Shown piece after piece: positions 16,204 through 25,981 of a DNA stretch of 64,000 bases. Made by a program: the position numbers and the translations under genes. Location: positions 186,001-250,000 of the forward strand of contig NZ_JALHAP010000075.1 in the NCBI RefSeq assembly GCF_025215095.1, written 5' to 3'. The DNA is from Dryocola boscaweniae. Its GTDB lineage: Bacteria; Pseudomonadota; Gammaproteobacteria; Enterobacterales; Enterobacteriaceae. A model generated the notes under the pieces. The model had not been told where the DNA came from. It worked only from the letters and a program-made list of their open reading frames with translations, and made no database searches. Numbering within the stretch: position 1 is the first letter of the stretch; the number at the start of each line of letters is the position of its first letter.

Positions 16204-17982
16204 TCAGGCGATAAGCGATTCCTCGCGCGTGGCGGCGGCCAGCTCTTCACCAGCTAACTGAAGCTGATACATCTGCCAGTAACGGCCTTCCGCAGCCAGC
16301 AGTTCGCTGTGCGTGCCTCGCTCAACCGCCTGGCCGCGATGCAGCACCAGAATGGTATCCGCATCGGTAATGGTCGATAAGCGGTGGGCGATCACCACAA
16401 GCGTTGTGTGTTCGCGAATCGCTGCCAGCGCCTGCTGAATAGCCTGCTCGGTGCCGGAGTCAATGTTCGCGGTCGCTTCATCCAGAATGAGGATCTGCGG
16501 CGCATCGACCAGCACGCGCGCCAGCGCCAGAAGCTGCTTTTGCCCAACGGATAAATTGTTGCCCTGCTCGCCCAGGCGAGTATGAATACCGTCGACCATG
16601 GTGCGGGCGAGATCCGCCAGTTGCACAGTTTCCAGCGCCTGCCATACGGCCTCTTCGCTAATCTCGCGCCCAAGGGTTACGTTGGCAAAGAACGAGTCCG
16701 CCAGCACCACCGGGTCCTGTTGCACCATGGCGACGCCCCGGCGCAGGGTGTCATGGCTGAGCGAATCTAACGGACGGCCATCAAGCCGAATTTCGCCGCT
16801 GGCGAGCGGGTAATAGCCCATCAACAGATTAGCCAGCGTGCTTTTCCCGCTGCCCGTATGCCCCACCAGCGCCACAAAACTGCGCGACGGGACGTCCAGA
16901 TTAATGTCCTGCAGCACCAGGCGGTCGCCACGGTAGGCGAATGAAACGTTATCCACGCTGATATTGCCGCTTTCCAGCGGATGAGTATCGTTGCCGTAGT
17001 CCTGGCGTTTACCGTCCATCAGCTCAAACACGCGCTCGCCGGCAACCACCGCCTGCTGCAGCATCGACTGCTGGGTGGTGAGTTCGATTAGCGGTTCGTT
17101 GAGCCGCCCCAGGTAATTAATGAAGGCATACAGCACGCCCACCTCAATCGTGCCGACAGAAGTGAATCCGAACAGCATCAGCAAACCGCAAAGCACCAGC
17201 GCGGAGAACAGGCTAAGCAAAGGTCGCAGCAGAAAACCGTCCAGACGCAGAGTTTGCATACGCGCCAGATAGTGCGAACGGCTCGCCTCCCCCATGCGTT
17301 CGCCAAACCGCGCCTGCTGGCGGAACTGCTGGATGACGCTCATCCCGTTGATGATTTCGTTGAAGCCATCGTTAATGTCCGCCAGATAGCTACGCACCCG
17401 GCGCACAATCGGCGTGCTGTAGCGCTGATAGATAACCATCACGATAAGCACCGCCGGGAAGATAGTGACGGCGACCAGCGCCATACGCCAGTCGAGGCTG
17501 AACATCGCCACCAGCATTGCGCCGATTAACGCAGCGCTGCGCAAAACGGTAGCGACGACGGTCACGTAGAGATCGCGAATCACCTCCGTATCGTTGGTGA
17601 CGCGGGAAATTAACTGCCCCACGGGCTGCGTATCGAATGCGCTCAACGGCTGGCGAAGCGCCGCATCCATCACGTCGGTACGAAGTTTTTGCACTACGCC
17701 AACGGCTGCCTGGTTAAACAGCAACGCCTGCCAGTAATGCAGCCCCGCAGCCGTCACGGAAAGCAGCAGATAAGCCGTGGCAAGCCCGGCCACCAGCGCA
17801 ACGGGCAGACGCTTTTGCGACACCATATTATCGATGAAATAACTCACCAGAACCGGGCCGGTGACTTCCGCCGCCGCCGCAATCCACAGCATCACCACGG
17901 CGCCCGCCAGCGGTTTGCGCCATGGCGAACCGTAGGCCAGGAGGCGTTTTATCGTCGGCCATTGCTTTTGCAACTTACGCAT
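16204..17982 (-). CDS. mdlB: Heterodimeric ABC exporter subunit MdlB
   Basis: Half-transporter of 592 residues: six N-terminal membrane helices (ABC transporter type 1 domain) and a C-terminal nucleotide-binding domain with Walker [10 protein letters not shown], signature LSVGQKQ and Walker B ILILDEAT. It pairs with MdlA as a multidrug-resistance-like exporter of uncertain substrate. ATG 17982 is selected because GGAGGAAG inside mdlA precedes it; the longer frame to 18090 lies wholly within mdlA. The two genes overlap by eight bases. Confidence 0.94.
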   Translation of the reverse strand: MRKLQKQWPTIKRLLAYGSPWRKPLAGAVVMLWIAAAAEVTGPVLVSYFIDNMVSQKRLPVALVAGLATAYLLLSVTAAGLHYWQALLFNQAAVGVVQKLRTDVMDAALRQPLSAFDTQPVGQLISRVTNDTEVIRDLYVTVVATVLRSAALIGAMLVAMFSLDWRMALVAVTIFPAVLIVMVIYQRYSTPIVRRVRSYLADINDGFNEIINGMSVIQQFRQQARFGERMGEASRSHYLARMQTLRLDGFLLRPLLSLFSALVLCGLLMLFGFTSVGTIEVGVLYAFINYLGRLNEPLIELTTQQSMLQQAVVAGERVFELMDGKRQDYGNDTHPLESGNISVDNVSFAYRGDRLVLQDINLDVPSRSFVALVGHTGSGKSTLANLLMGYYPLASGEIRLDGRPLDSLSHDTLRRGVAMVQQDPVVLADSFFANVTLGREISEEAVWQALETVQLADLARTMVDGIHTRLGEQGNNLSVGQKQLLALARVLVDAPQILILDEATANIDSGTEQAIQQALAAIREHTTLVVIAHRLSTITDADTILVLHRGQAVERGTHSELLAAEGRYWQMYQLQLAGEELAAATREESLIA

Positions 17983-19750
17983 TGGCTTCCTCCGTATCGA
18001 CAGCTTCCGGCACATCGTCCAGCGCCGCTTCCAGTTGCTGATAGCGATACATATCGCGATACCAGCCCGGCTGGGAAACCAGCGCATCATGATTGCCTCG
18101 CTGGGCTACGTGCCCGTGCTGCATCACCAGAATTTCGCTCGCTTCGGTCAGGGCCGACAGGCGGTGCGCGCTGATAATCACCGTGCGGTTCTCGCCCCAC
18201 TGGCGCAGGTTGTGAAGAATTTGATGTTCAGTGCGGCCGTCCACCGCCGAAAGCGCATCGTCGAGAATAAGAATTTCAGCATCCAGCAAAAGCGCGCGGG
18301 CAATGGAAATACGCTGTTTTTGCCCGCCGGACAACATCACGCCGCGTTCGCCCACTTCCGTTTCGTAACCCTGCGGCAGGCGCAAAATATCTTCATGAAC
18401 GCTGGCAAGACGGGCGACATGTTCTATTTCCTGCTGCGTAGCGTTCGGTTTACCCAGCGCGATGTTGTTCGCCACGGTGTCGGAGAACAAAAACGGCGTC
18501 TGGTTCACGACCGCCAGGCGGCTGCGCCAGGCATCGAGCTGCATTTGCACCAGCGGAATATTGTGGAAACGGATGTCGCCCTGGTCGATGTCAAAATGGC
18601 GCTGAAGCAGCGATAAAATCGTGCTTTTCCCCGCGCCCGTCGGCCCGCATAGCCCAAGCATGCCGCCGGGTTTGAGGGTGAATGAAACGTTCTCAAGCGT
18701 TGGCTGCACCGTTTGCGGATAGTGGAATGCGCGAATATTGGCCTGCACGATGCCGCGCCCTTCTGGCGCCACTTTCTCGCCGTCGACCACCGACGGCGCC
18801 TCCTCCAGCATACTGCGAATACGGCTGTAGGCTGCGCTGCCGCGCTCGACGATATTGAACATCCACGCCAGCGCCAGCATCGGCCAAATCATCAGGCCGA
18901 GATACATCACGAAGCTTGTGAGCTGGCCGAGCGTGAGCGTGCCCTGCATCACCATCCAGCTCCCGCCGCCTACGGCCAGCAGGTTTGCCGTGCCGATGGC
19001 GATGTAAATCGTTGGATCGAAACGGGCATCCACTCGCGCCACTCGCATGTTCTTCGCCCCGGCGTCCTGCGCTTCTGAGGCAAACAACGCGGACTGACGA
19101 TCCTCCAGACCAAAGGCTTTGATCATGCGGATACTGGTTAAACTTTCCTGGGTACGATCGTTAAGCGTTGAGAACGCGGCCTGCGCGAGCTTGAAACGCT
19201 GGTGTAGCTGGTCGCCGTAGCGCTTGATAACCAGAGCCATCACTGGCATAGGCAGCAGAGCCAGCAGCGTTAATTGCCAGCTAATCTGAGTCGACATGAC
19301 AATCAGCACCGCGCAGCCCATCACCAGCGAATCCACAAGCGTCAGGACGCCTTCGCCCGCCGCAAATACCACGCGGTCTACGTCATTTGTGGCGCGCGCC
19401 ATTAGATCGCCGGTGCGGTGGCGAAGATAAAATTCGGGATGCTGTCGGCTTAGCTGGCGGTAATAATCTTCGCGCAGTTCGACCGCAAGCTGGTAAGACG
19501 CGCCGAACAACAGCACGCGCCACACATAGCGCAACGCATAAACCACAACGGCTATCACCACCATCACGCCAAGCCACATCAGCACTTCCTGCCCGGAGAG
19601 ACGCTGCCCGGTGACGCCATCTACAATCACGCCGACCAGTTTAGGCGGCACGAGTTGCAAAATAGCAATGATGATAAGCAAGGCCACCGCCCCGAGATAG
19701 CGTCGCCATTCTCGGGTGAAGTACCAGCTTAATTGAGCAAATAATCGCAC
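17975..19750 (-). CDS. mdlA: Heterodimeric ABC exporter subunit MdlA
   Basis: Half-transporter of 591 residues with six membrane helices and a nucleotide-binding domain (Walker [10 protein letters not shown], signature LSGGQKQ, Walker [10 protein letters not shown]). It starts with GTG ([11 protein letters not shown]) behind AGGAAT. The Walker B Asp is followed by Asp rather than the catalytic Glu found in MdlB (LDEAT), pointing to one degenerate and one active ATP site, as in other heterodimeric exporters. It lies downstream of decR on the same strand, 75 bases away. Confidence 0.94.
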   Translation of the reverse strand: MRLFAQLSWYFTREWRRYLGAVALLIIIAILQLVPPKLVGVIVDGVTGQRLSGQEVLMWLGVMVVIAVVVYALRYVWRVLLFGASYQLAVELREDYYRQLSRQHPEFYLRHRTGDLMARATNDVDRVVFAAGEGVLTLVDSLVMGCAVLIVMSTQISWQLTLLALLPMPVMALVIKRYGDQLHQRFKLAQAAFSTLNDRTQESLTSIRMIKAFGLEDRQSALFASEAQDAGAKNMRVARVDARFDPTIYIAIGTANLLAVGGGSWMVMQGTLTLGQLTSFVMYLGLMIWPMLALAWMFNIVERGSAAYSRIRSMLEEAPSVVDGEKVAPEGRGIVQANIRAFHYPQTVQPTLENVSFTLKPGGMLGLCGPTGAGKSTILSLLQRHFDIDQGDIRFHNIPLVQMQLDAWRSRLAVVNQTPFLFSDTVANNIALGKPNATQQEIEHVARLASVHEDILRLPQGYETEVGERGVMLSGGQKQRISIARALLLDAEILILDDALSAVDGRTEHQILHNLRQWGENRTVIISAHRLSALTEASEILVMQHGHVAQRGNHDALVSQPGWYRDMYRYQQLEAALDDVPEAVDTEEANA

Positions 19751-19825
19751 GCGGTTTTATTCCTGATTTGCAGTCTGCCGACGAGGGCTTTTAAGAAGTG
19801 CCGAATGGCGCTAAATACAGAGCTT

Positions 19826-20287
19826 TTAGCTGCTTATCGGCAAAGCTGTTGTGTATTTTATCTGTTCCATGGCGAAACTCGAAGTCACATCGGTTAAACC
19901 AGGAATGCCGTTGACCAGCCGCTTGTAAAAATCATCGTAACGTTTCATGTCCGCTACCTGTACACGCATCAGGTAATCGTACTCCCCCGCCATGCGCCAG
20001 AACCCCAGCACTTCCGGCATGTCTTCGACCACGGAGACAAATTTGCCGTACCACTCGCTGCTGTGCTGCTGGGTTTTTATCAGCACAAAAGCCGTGAGGC
20101 CCAGACCCAGTTTTTCGGGGTCCAGCAAAGCGACTTTCGCCCGCACGATGCCGTCGTCTTCCAGTTTTTTCAGGCGCTTCCAGCAGGGCGTGGTGGTCAG
20201 ATTAACGGCATCCGCCAGCGCCTGCAAAGAGAGGGTGCAGTCTTTCTGCAACAAGGAGAGCAGCTTACGGTCAATTTTATCTAGCAT
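19826..20287 (-). CDS. decR: DecR (YbaO), Lrp/AsnC-family cysteine-responsive regulator
   Basis: Regulator of 153 residues with an N-terminal AsnC helix-turn-helix ([16 protein letters not shown]... [17 protein letters not shown]) and a C-terminal ligand-binding RAM domain. In E. coli it activates cysteine detoxification, and in Salmonella the orthologue YbaO activates the adjacent cdsH. Here a cdsH-type gene is divergent from it, 115 bases away, so the regulator and target pair is kept. ATG 20287 matches the E. coli start; its ribosome site is weak. Confidence 0.93.
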   Translation of the reverse strand: MLDKIDRKLLSLLQKDCTLSLQALADAVNLTTTPCWKRLKKLEDDGIVRAKVALLDPEKLGLGLTAFVLIKTQQHSSEWYGKFVSVVEDMPEVLGFWRMAGEYDYLMRVQVADMKRYDDFYKRLVNGIPGLTDVTSSFAMEQIKYTTALPISS

Positions 20288-20402
20288 GATGGCTTTTGGG
20301 AGAATTATTTTCTCTAATGAAAGCCTCAGCAAGGCTAAATAGCAACTTTTTTATCCCTCTTTTGCATTACGCTAGGCACAAATAGACAAACGGATCTCAA
20401 CC

Positions 20403-21449
20403 ATGACCAGCACCTGGGTAAACCACGCTATTAGCGAAATCAATGCCGATTATCAACGTTCGGCAGACACGCATCTTATCCGACTCGCCTTACCTGGTTT
20501 TCCCGGTATTCAACTGTATCTGAAGGATGAAAGCACACATCCTACCGGCAGCCTGAAGCACCGGCTGGCGCGCTCGCTTTTTCTCTACGGTTTGTGCAAC
20601 GGCTGGATTAAAGAAGGCACGACGATTATCGAGGCCTCGTCTGGTTCCACGGCCGTCTCTGAGGCGTATTTTGCCCGCCTGCTGGGTTTGCCGTTTATTG
20701 CCGTCATGCCAGGCTGCACCGCAAAACGTAAAATCGAGCAGATCGAGTTTTATGGCGGCCGCTGTCACTTTGTAGACAGCGCCTGCGAAATCTACGCCGC
20801 TTCCGAGATGCTGGCCCGCGAGCTGAACGGCCACTATATGGATCAGTTTACCTACGCAGAGCGCGCTACCGACTGGCGAGGTAATAACAATATCGCCGAC
20901 AGCATCTTCCGCCAGATGGAACACGAGCCGCATCCGGTGCCGGACTATATCGTCATGAGCGCCGGTACGGGCGGCACCTCCGCAACCATTGGCCGCTACC
21001 TGCGCTACCAGGGACATCCGACCAGGCTACTGGTGGTCGATCCGCAGAATTCTGTTTTTCTCGATTACTGGCATCAGCGTGATTGCAGTCTGAGCAGCAA
21101 AACAGGCAGTAAAATCGAAGGCATTGGTCGTCCGCGCTGCGAGCCGTCGTTTATCCCGGATGTGATTGATGAAATGATGCGGGTGCCGGATGCGGCAAGC
21201 GTCGCCACCATGCAGTGGCTGGAATCAATGCTGGGTCGCAAAGTCGGCGCATCAACCGGGACAAATATGTGGGGCGCGCTACAGATGGCGGCGCGTATGC
21301 GCACCGAAGGGCGCAAAGGCTCAATTGTGACGCTGCTTTGCGACAGCGGCGAACGCTATCTGGAAACCTATTACAACGCGGAGTGGGTGAAGGCGAATAT
21401 CGGCGATTTGCAGCCCTGGCGAGCAGAAATTCAGGATTTGATTAAATAA
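20403..21449 (+). CDS. cdsH: PLP-dependent L-cysteine desulfhydrase, CdsH type
   Basis: Fold type II PLP enzyme of 348 residues, related to cysteine synthase. The PLP lysine lies in [11 protein letters not shown], the substrate loop is [10 protein letters not shown] and the phosphate-binding Gly-rich loop is [12 protein letters not shown]. In Salmonella the corresponding enzyme degrades cysteine to pyruvate, ammonia and sulfide under control of YbaO/DecR. The assignment rests on family and on the divergent decR neighbour; cysteine synthase-like activity cannot be excluded from sequence. No strong Shine-Dalgarno sequence is seen before ATG 20403. E. coli K-12 lacks this gene here. Confidence 0.83.
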   Translation: MTSTWVNHAISEINADYQRSADTHLIRLALPGFPGIQLYLKDESTHPTGSLKHRLARSLFLYGLCNGWIKEGTTIIEASSGSTAVSEAYFARLLGLPFIAVMPGCTAKRKIEQIEFYGGRCHFVDSACEIYAASEMLARELNGHYMDQFTYAERATDWRGNNNIADSIFRQMEHEPHPVPDYIVMSAGTGGTSATIGRYLRYQGHPTRLLVVDPQNSVFLDYWHQRDCSLSSKTGSKIEGIGRPRCEPSFIPDVIDEMMRVPDAASVATMQWLESMLGRKVGASTGTNMWGALQMAARMRTEGRKGSIVTLLCDSGERYLETYYNAEWVKANIGDLQPWRAEIQDLIK

Positions 21450-21454
21450 AAAAG

Positions 21455-21477
21455 AGGCCGGGTTTAGCGCCCGGCCT
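21455..21477 (-). terminator. Terminator between cdsH and cof
   Basis: AGGCCGGG and CCCGGCCT form an eight-base perfect stem with a seven-base loop. The T-run is on the minus strand (CTTTTTTATTT), so it chiefly ends cof; it may also stop cdsH. Confidence 0.85.
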
Positions 21478-21492
21478 GCTGAAAATGCCTTG

Positions 21493-22314
21493 TCATTCGG
21501 GGGAATAAGTAAGGTTTGGTGTATCCAGCCAATGCGTTAAATAGTGTGAAACCGCCTGGTTACTGCAGTGACCAATAACCGGTAGATGAGGTAAATCCGC
21601 TTTCAACTGGGCCATCGCGTTGCCCATAATCAAACCGTGACCGACGGACGAGAGCATTTCCCGGTCATTCATCGCGTCGCCAAACGCCATGCAATCCTTC
21701 ATCGTCAGACCAAGGTGCTGGCTCAAAATGCCCAGCGCAGAACCTTTGTTACATCCCACCGGCAAGACTTCCAGGCAATCTAGCGCAGAGAAACACAGAA
21801 AGGCGCTATCGCCCAGGGCTTCGCCAAGCTGAATTTTAAGACGGCTGAGATCGTCATGATCGCCACAGAAGCAAATTTTGGTGACTTCGTTTTTTGGCAG
21901 ACTCTTCAAATCGGTCAGACGATATTTGAAGCCGCTATAGACGTGGGCATGAAGCAGTTCAGGAATTTCGTGTTGCGTCAGCCAGCCCGTGTCATTGAAT
22001 ACGTGCATGCTGGCCTGGGTGTCCCACCGGCCAAGAATAACTTTTTCCGCCGCGGCTGGGGCGAGATCCTGCCGATGCAGTAGCTCTCCTTCCATACTGT
22101 GAATGCGGGTTCCGTTGCCGGTAATAAGAAAAGCATCCAGATCAAGCGTGCCTAAAACATGGCGCATTTCGAGTACGTGACGACCGGTAGCAAAAGCAAG
22201 AATGATCTGACGCTCTTCACGCAGGCGTTTAAGCGTCCGCAAAGTCACCTCGCCAAGGTGGTGATTAGGCAACAGCAGAGTGCCATCCATATCAAATGCA
22301 GCCAGACGTGCCAT
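21493..22314 (-). CDS. cof: HMP-PP phosphatase Cof (HAD superfamily)
   Basis: HAD-type Cof subfamily IIB phosphatase of 273 residues; E. coli Cof hydrolyses the thiamine intermediate HMP-PP and other phosphates. The catalytic motif I is [10 protein letters not shown] at residues 4-13 and motif IV is [12 protein letters not shown]. The frame extends to 22344, but ATG 22314 matches the family start ([11 protein letters not shown]). Cof and ybaE are divergent. Confidence 0.94.
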   Translation of the reverse strand: MARLAAFDMDGTLLLPNHHLGEVTLRTLKRLREERQIILAFATGRHVLEMRHVLGTLDLDAFLITGNGTRIHSMEGELLHRQDLAPAAAEKVILGRWDTQASMHVFNDTGWLTQHEIPELLHAHVYSGFKYRLTDLKSLPKNEVTKICFCGDHDDLSRLKIQLGEALGDSAFLCFSALDCLEVLPVGCNKGSALGILSQHLGLTMKDCMAFGDAMNDREMLSSVGHGLIMGNAMAQLKADLPHLPVIGHCSNQAVSHYLTHWLDTPNLTYSPE

Positions 22315-22415
22315 GAAAACTCCCGGTTGTGACCTCACGAACATGGCCTGCAGTATTGCCTGGCATATACGGAACTAATAGTGAATACTTCAGAAAAATT
22401 GTTCCGGGTTTAATT

Positions 22416-24119
22416 ATGCGTTTGTTAAATCGGCTTAATCAATACCAGAGATTGTGGCAGCCCTCGGCGGGCGAACCCGTTCAGGCAACCGTGGCTGAAC
22501 TTGCCGCCCGGTGCTTTTGCAGCGAGCGCCATGTTCGTACCCTGCTGAACCAGTTGGAAGACGCAGGCTGGTTAACGTGGCGCGCGCAGTCGGGACGTGG
22601 CAAACGCGGCGAGCTGACTTTTTTAGTCACCCCGGACAGCGTGCGCTCAGGAATGATGGAAGAAGTTTTGCACAAAGGGCAGCATCAGAACGCGCTGGAA
22701 CTGGCACAAATCGCCCCCGAACAGCTTCGCCATCTGTTGCAGCCTTTCCTTGGCGGGCAATGGCAAAACGATACGCCGACCCTGCGCATTCCCTACTATC
22801 GACCACTTGAACCGCTGCAGCCGGGCTTCCTGCCGGGGCGGGCCGAACAGCATCTTGCCGGACAAATTTTTTCCGGGCTGACGCGTTTTGTGACCAACAG
22901 TGGGCTGCCGCAGCCTGATCTGGCTCACCACTGGCAGGTTTCAGATGATGGGCTGAGCTGGCACTTTTTTATCCGTTCAACGCTGCACTGGCATAACGGC
23001 GAGGCGGTGGAAACCGCGCAGCTACAGCAGCGTCTGCTGATGCTGCTTGCTCTCCCCGCCATGCGCCGTCTGTTTGTCAGCGTAAAATCTGTCGAACAGC
23101 CTCATGCCCAATGCCTGCGCTTTGTATTGCATCGCCCGGATTACTGGCTGCCCTGGCGCCTGGCAAGCTATTGCAGCCGGCTTGCTCACCCGGAAGATAC
23201 GCAGCTTGGCTGCGGGGCATTTCGTATCGTAAGCTTTAAAGAGAACCTGGTGCGTATTGAAAGCCACGAAAGTTATCACCTGAACCATTCGTTGCTGAAA
23301 GCCGTCGAGTACTGGATAACCCCTCAGCTTTTCGAAGCGACGTTAGGCACCAGTTGCCGTCACCCGGTGCAAATCGCCATCGGGCAACAGGACGAGCTTG
23401 TGCACCTGCGACCGGTGAGAAACAGTATCAGCCTCGGTTTCTGCTATCTGGCCGTTAAGCAAAACGGCAATCTGACGCGCGATCAGGCCAGAACGCTGAT
23501 GCAGATCGTGCGGCATCATGAAGTGATCGATACGCTGCCGGTAGAAGAATCTTTAATTACGCCAAGCACAGAAATGATCCCTGGCTGGACTATGCCGCAG
23601 TGGGAAAATCAGGATGCGGTGAAACTGCCCCGCCGGTTGACGCTGATTTACCATCTGCCGGTAGAACTTCATGCGATGGCTCAACAGCTTAAGCAATATC
23701 TGGCAGCGCTCGGCTGTGAGCTGATGCTGATATTTCATGACGCAAAAAACTGGGCCGGCTGCGAACGACTGGCCGACGCGGATATTGTGATGGGTGACAG
23801 GCTGATTGGCGAAGCGCCGGAATATACGCTCGAACAGTGGTTGCGCAGCGATCTGCTCTGGCCGCATGTATTAACCGCTAGCCAGTATGCGCATCTGCAG
23901 GCCACCCTTGACGCTGTGCAGGCTCATCCCGCTGATACCGATCGCTATGCTGGTTTACAGGCGGTGTTTAGCTCGTTGATGCAGGATGCCATCGTCACGC
24001 CATTGTTTAACTACCGCTATCAGATCAGCGCCCCGCCGGGCATTAACGGCATTGAACTTAACGCCTGGGGCTGGTTCGATTTTACCCAGGCCTGGCTGCC
24101 GCCGCCGTCAATAATGTGA
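22416..24119 (+). CDS. ybaE: YbaE, SgrR-like transcriptional regulator with solute-binding domain
   Basis: Protein of 567 residues with an N-terminal winged helix (about 1-110, ARCFCSERHVRTLLNQ) and a large domain related to ABC oligopeptide-binding proteins (SBP_bac_5 type, from about residue 150). This architecture is that of SgrR. Targets and ligand of YbaE are unknown. It matches E. coli YbaE from MRLLNRLNQYQRLWQPS on, which places the start at 22416 rather than at the more upstream in-frame 22329. Confidence 0.9.
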   Translation: MRLLNRLNQYQRLWQPSAGEPVQATVAELAARCFCSERHVRTLLNQLEDAGWLTWRAQSGRGKRGELTFLVTPDSVRSGMMEEVLHKGQHQNALELAQIAPEQLRHLLQPFLGGQWQNDTPTLRIPYYRPLEPLQPGFLPGRAEQHLAGQIFSGLTRFVTNSGLPQPDLAHHWQVSDDGLSWHFFIRSTLHWHNGEAVETAQLQQRLLMLLALPAMRRLFVSVKSVEQPHAQCLRFVLHRPDYWLPWRLASYCSRLAHPEDTQLGCGAFRIVSFKENLVRIESHESYHLNHSLLKAVEYWITPQLFEATLGTSCRHPVQIAIGQQDELVHLRPVRNSISLGFCYLAVKQNGNLTRDQARTLMQIVRHHEVIDTLPVEESLITPSTEMIPGWTMPQWENQDAVKLPRRLTLIYHLPVELHAMAQQLKQYLAALGCELMLIFHDAKNWAGCERLADADIVMGDRLIGEAPEYTLEQWLRSDLLWPHVLTASQYAHLQATLDAVQAHPADTDRYAGLQAVFSSLMQDAIVTPLFNYRYQISAPPGINGIELNAWGWFDFTQAWLPPPSIM

Positions 24120-24192
24120 AGAAACTGGGCAGCCATTCGCGGGGGCGTTACCATATGGCCCGTAAAATTACTTTCGAATGACAGGATTATTC

Positions 24193-24888
24193 ATGAAACG
24201 TGCAGTCGTCGTCTTCAGCGGTGGGCAAGATTCTACAACCTGCCTGATTCAGGCTTTACAGCAGTATGATGAAGTTCACTGTGTAACGTTTGATTATGGT
24301 CAACGCCATCGCGCTGAGATCGACGTTGCGCGTGAACTCGCACTGAAACTGGGCGCCCGCGCCCACAAGGTGTTGGATGTCACCTTGCTTAACGAACTGG
24401 CCGTCAGCAGCCTGACCCGCGACAGCATTCCGGTGCCGAATTACGATCCGCAGGAAAACGGCATCCCCAGCACTTTTGTACCGGGCCGTAACATTCTGTT
24501 CCTGACCCTGACGGCTATTTATGCTTATCAGGTTGAAGCCGAAGCCGTTATTACCGGCGTTTGTGAAACTGATTTTTCGGGCTATCCAGATTGCCGCGAC
24601 GAATTCGTTAAAGCGCTCAACCATGCGGTAAGCCTGGGTATGGCTCGCGATATCCGCTTTGAAACGCCGCTGATGTGGCTTGATAAAGCGCAAACATGGG
24701 CGCTGGCCGATTACTGGCAACAGCTTGACCTTGTGCGCCATGAAACGCTCACCTGCTATAACGGTATTCGGGGCGATGGTTGCGGCGAGTGCGCGGCATG
24801 TCATTTACGTGCTAATGGCCTGCATCGCTACCTGGCTGATAAGCCAATGGTGATGGCCGCCATGAAGCAGAAAACCGGTCTTAAGTAG
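24193..24888 (+). CDS. queC: 7-cyano-7-deazaguanine synthase QueC
   Basis: Converts 7-carboxy-7-deazaguanine to preQ0 using ATP and ammonia, in the queuosine pathway. The 231 residues begin with the PP-loop ATPase motif FSGGQDSTT. The zinc site is formed by cysteines near the C-terminus ([16 protein letters not shown]). Start 24193 is behind AGGATT. The later queuosine steps (tgt, queA) are at the other end of this window. Confidence 0.96.
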   Translation: MKRAVVVFSGGQDSTTCLIQALQQYDEVHCVTFDYGQRHRAEIDVARELALKLGARAHKVLDVTLLNELAVSSLTRDSIPVPNYDPQENGIPSTFVPGRNILFLTLTAIYAYQVEAEAVITGVCETDFSGYPDCRDEFVKALNHAVSLGMARDIRFETPLMWLDKAQTWALADYWQQLDLVRHETLTCYNGIRGDGCGECAACHLRANGLHRYLADKPMVMAAMKQKTGLK

Positions 24889-24926
24889 CCCTGATTCCGG
24901 GCGTGAAGGTTGCCACGCCCTGTGCC

Positions 24927-25325
24927 TCACTCCATCATCTGTTCGAGCTTTTCGCGCAATTCACCTTCAATGGGCACTGATTTTTGGGTCTTCAGATCTA
25001 TACAGACAAAAGTCAGTAATGCATCTGCCACCGCCTGCCCTTCTGGCTCAAGCGTAACGACCTGGCTTAATACGCCGCTCTTACCGTTTAGCTGCTGCAG
25101 GCTACTGGTGATGCGCAGCACATCGCCAAGCACTGCAGGACGACGATAGCTGATGTTGATGTTCACCACGATAAAAGCGATGTTGTGCTCCGTCATCCAC
25201 TGAAAGCCGGTGGTCTTTTCCAGCCCTTCCCAGCGGGCTTCTTCAAGAAATTCCAGATAGCGGGCGTTATTCACATGCTGGTAAACGTCCATGTGGTAGC
25301 CGCGAACTTTAATTTGAGTCTGCAT
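24927..25325 (-). CDS. fadM: Long-chain acyl-CoA thioesterase FadM (YbaW)
   Basis: Hotdog-fold thioesterase of 132 residues; E. coli FadM acts on 3,5-tetradecadienoyl-CoA in oleate degradation. The 4HBT motif is DVYQHVNNARYLEFLEEARW near residue 13, with the catalytic Asp. Start ATG 25325 matches the family. Convergent with queC; the 24889-24926 gap contains a weak hairpin only. Confidence 0.94.
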   Translation of the reverse strand: MQTQIKVRGYHMDVYQHVNNARYLEFLEEARWEGLEKTTGFQWMTEHNIAFIVVNINISYRRPAVLGDVLRITSSLQQLNGKSGVLSQVVTLEPEGQAVADALLTFVCIDLKTQKSVPIEGELREKLEQMME

Positions 25326-25444
25326 ATCGCAATGGCCTTTTAATTGTAATGAGCAGGTAAAATGAACAGGTCGCGCCAACTGGTACGACCTGTCATTTAG
25401 CGTAGCAAAATTTTCTGACTACGCGAGCCGATGCGCACTATCCA

Positions 25445-25831
25445 TCAAAGTTTAAGATGCGCGCGGTTACGTTCCACCAGCGCACTGCCAATCCCTGGCA
25501 CTTCCTGCAGTTGATCCAGTTCTTTAAACGGACCGTATTCTTCACGGTAGCTCACGATGGACTGGGCTTTTTTAAGCCCAACGCCATTAATGACCCGAGC
25601 CAGCTCTTCGGCGTTGGCGGTGTTAATACTCACCACGCCATCGTTTACATCCACAGTTTTTGGGTCAGCAGCCTTGAGCGCAGGAGCTTTTGCTGCGCCA
25701 TTTTCCGCCGGAGTGGAAAGTTGTGCTGTAGCCTCGTTTTTCGCGGTTGCAGGAACCGCGTAAGCCGGTGAACAGGCGCTTACGCCGATAAGCGTTAAGG
25801 CTAGATAAAAAGATTTCATACCTGACTTCAT
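25445..25831 (-). CDS. ybaV: YbaV, ComEA-like helix-hairpin-helix protein
   Basis: Exported protein of 128 residues with a signal peptide (MKSGMKSFYLALTLIGVSACSPAYA), an Ala-rich linker and a C-terminal ComEA-type double helix-hairpin-helix domain (INGVGLKKAQSIVSYR, then VPGIGSALVERNR). It is thought to bind DNA in the periplasm, as ComEA does. The frame extends upstream, but ATG 25831 has an AAGGAGG ribosome site and starts the signal peptide. Confidence 0.9.
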   Translation of the reverse strand: MKSGMKSFYLALTLIGVSACSPAYAVPATAKNEATAQLSTPAENGAAKAPALKAADPKTVDVNDGVVSINTANAEELARVINGVGLKKAQSIVSYREEYGPFKELDQLQEVPGIGSALVERNRAHLKL

Positions 25832-25915
25832 GCTGTTTCCTCCTTGTGTGTTTAGCAGCCAGGCCACCTTACCGGGCGGAAAAAACGTGAACAAATGCCA
25901 AAGTGAAAATGTGGA

Positions 25916-25937
25916 AAAGGCCGCGAAAGCGGCCTTT
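25916..25937 (-). terminator. Terminator of ppiD
   Basis: AAAGGCCGC, GAAA loop and GCGGCCTTT form a nine-base stem 44 bases beyond the ppiD stop; TTTT follows on the minus strand. Confidence 0.85.
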
Positions 25938-25981
25938 AGTTGTTGCATTACGTTGCAACGAAATGCGAGTAACGCTGAGGA

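Noticed and set aside
24899..24920. GGGCGTG/CACGCCC hairpin between queC and fadM considered as terminator
   Set aside because: No T-run follows on either strand; reported only in the fadM text.
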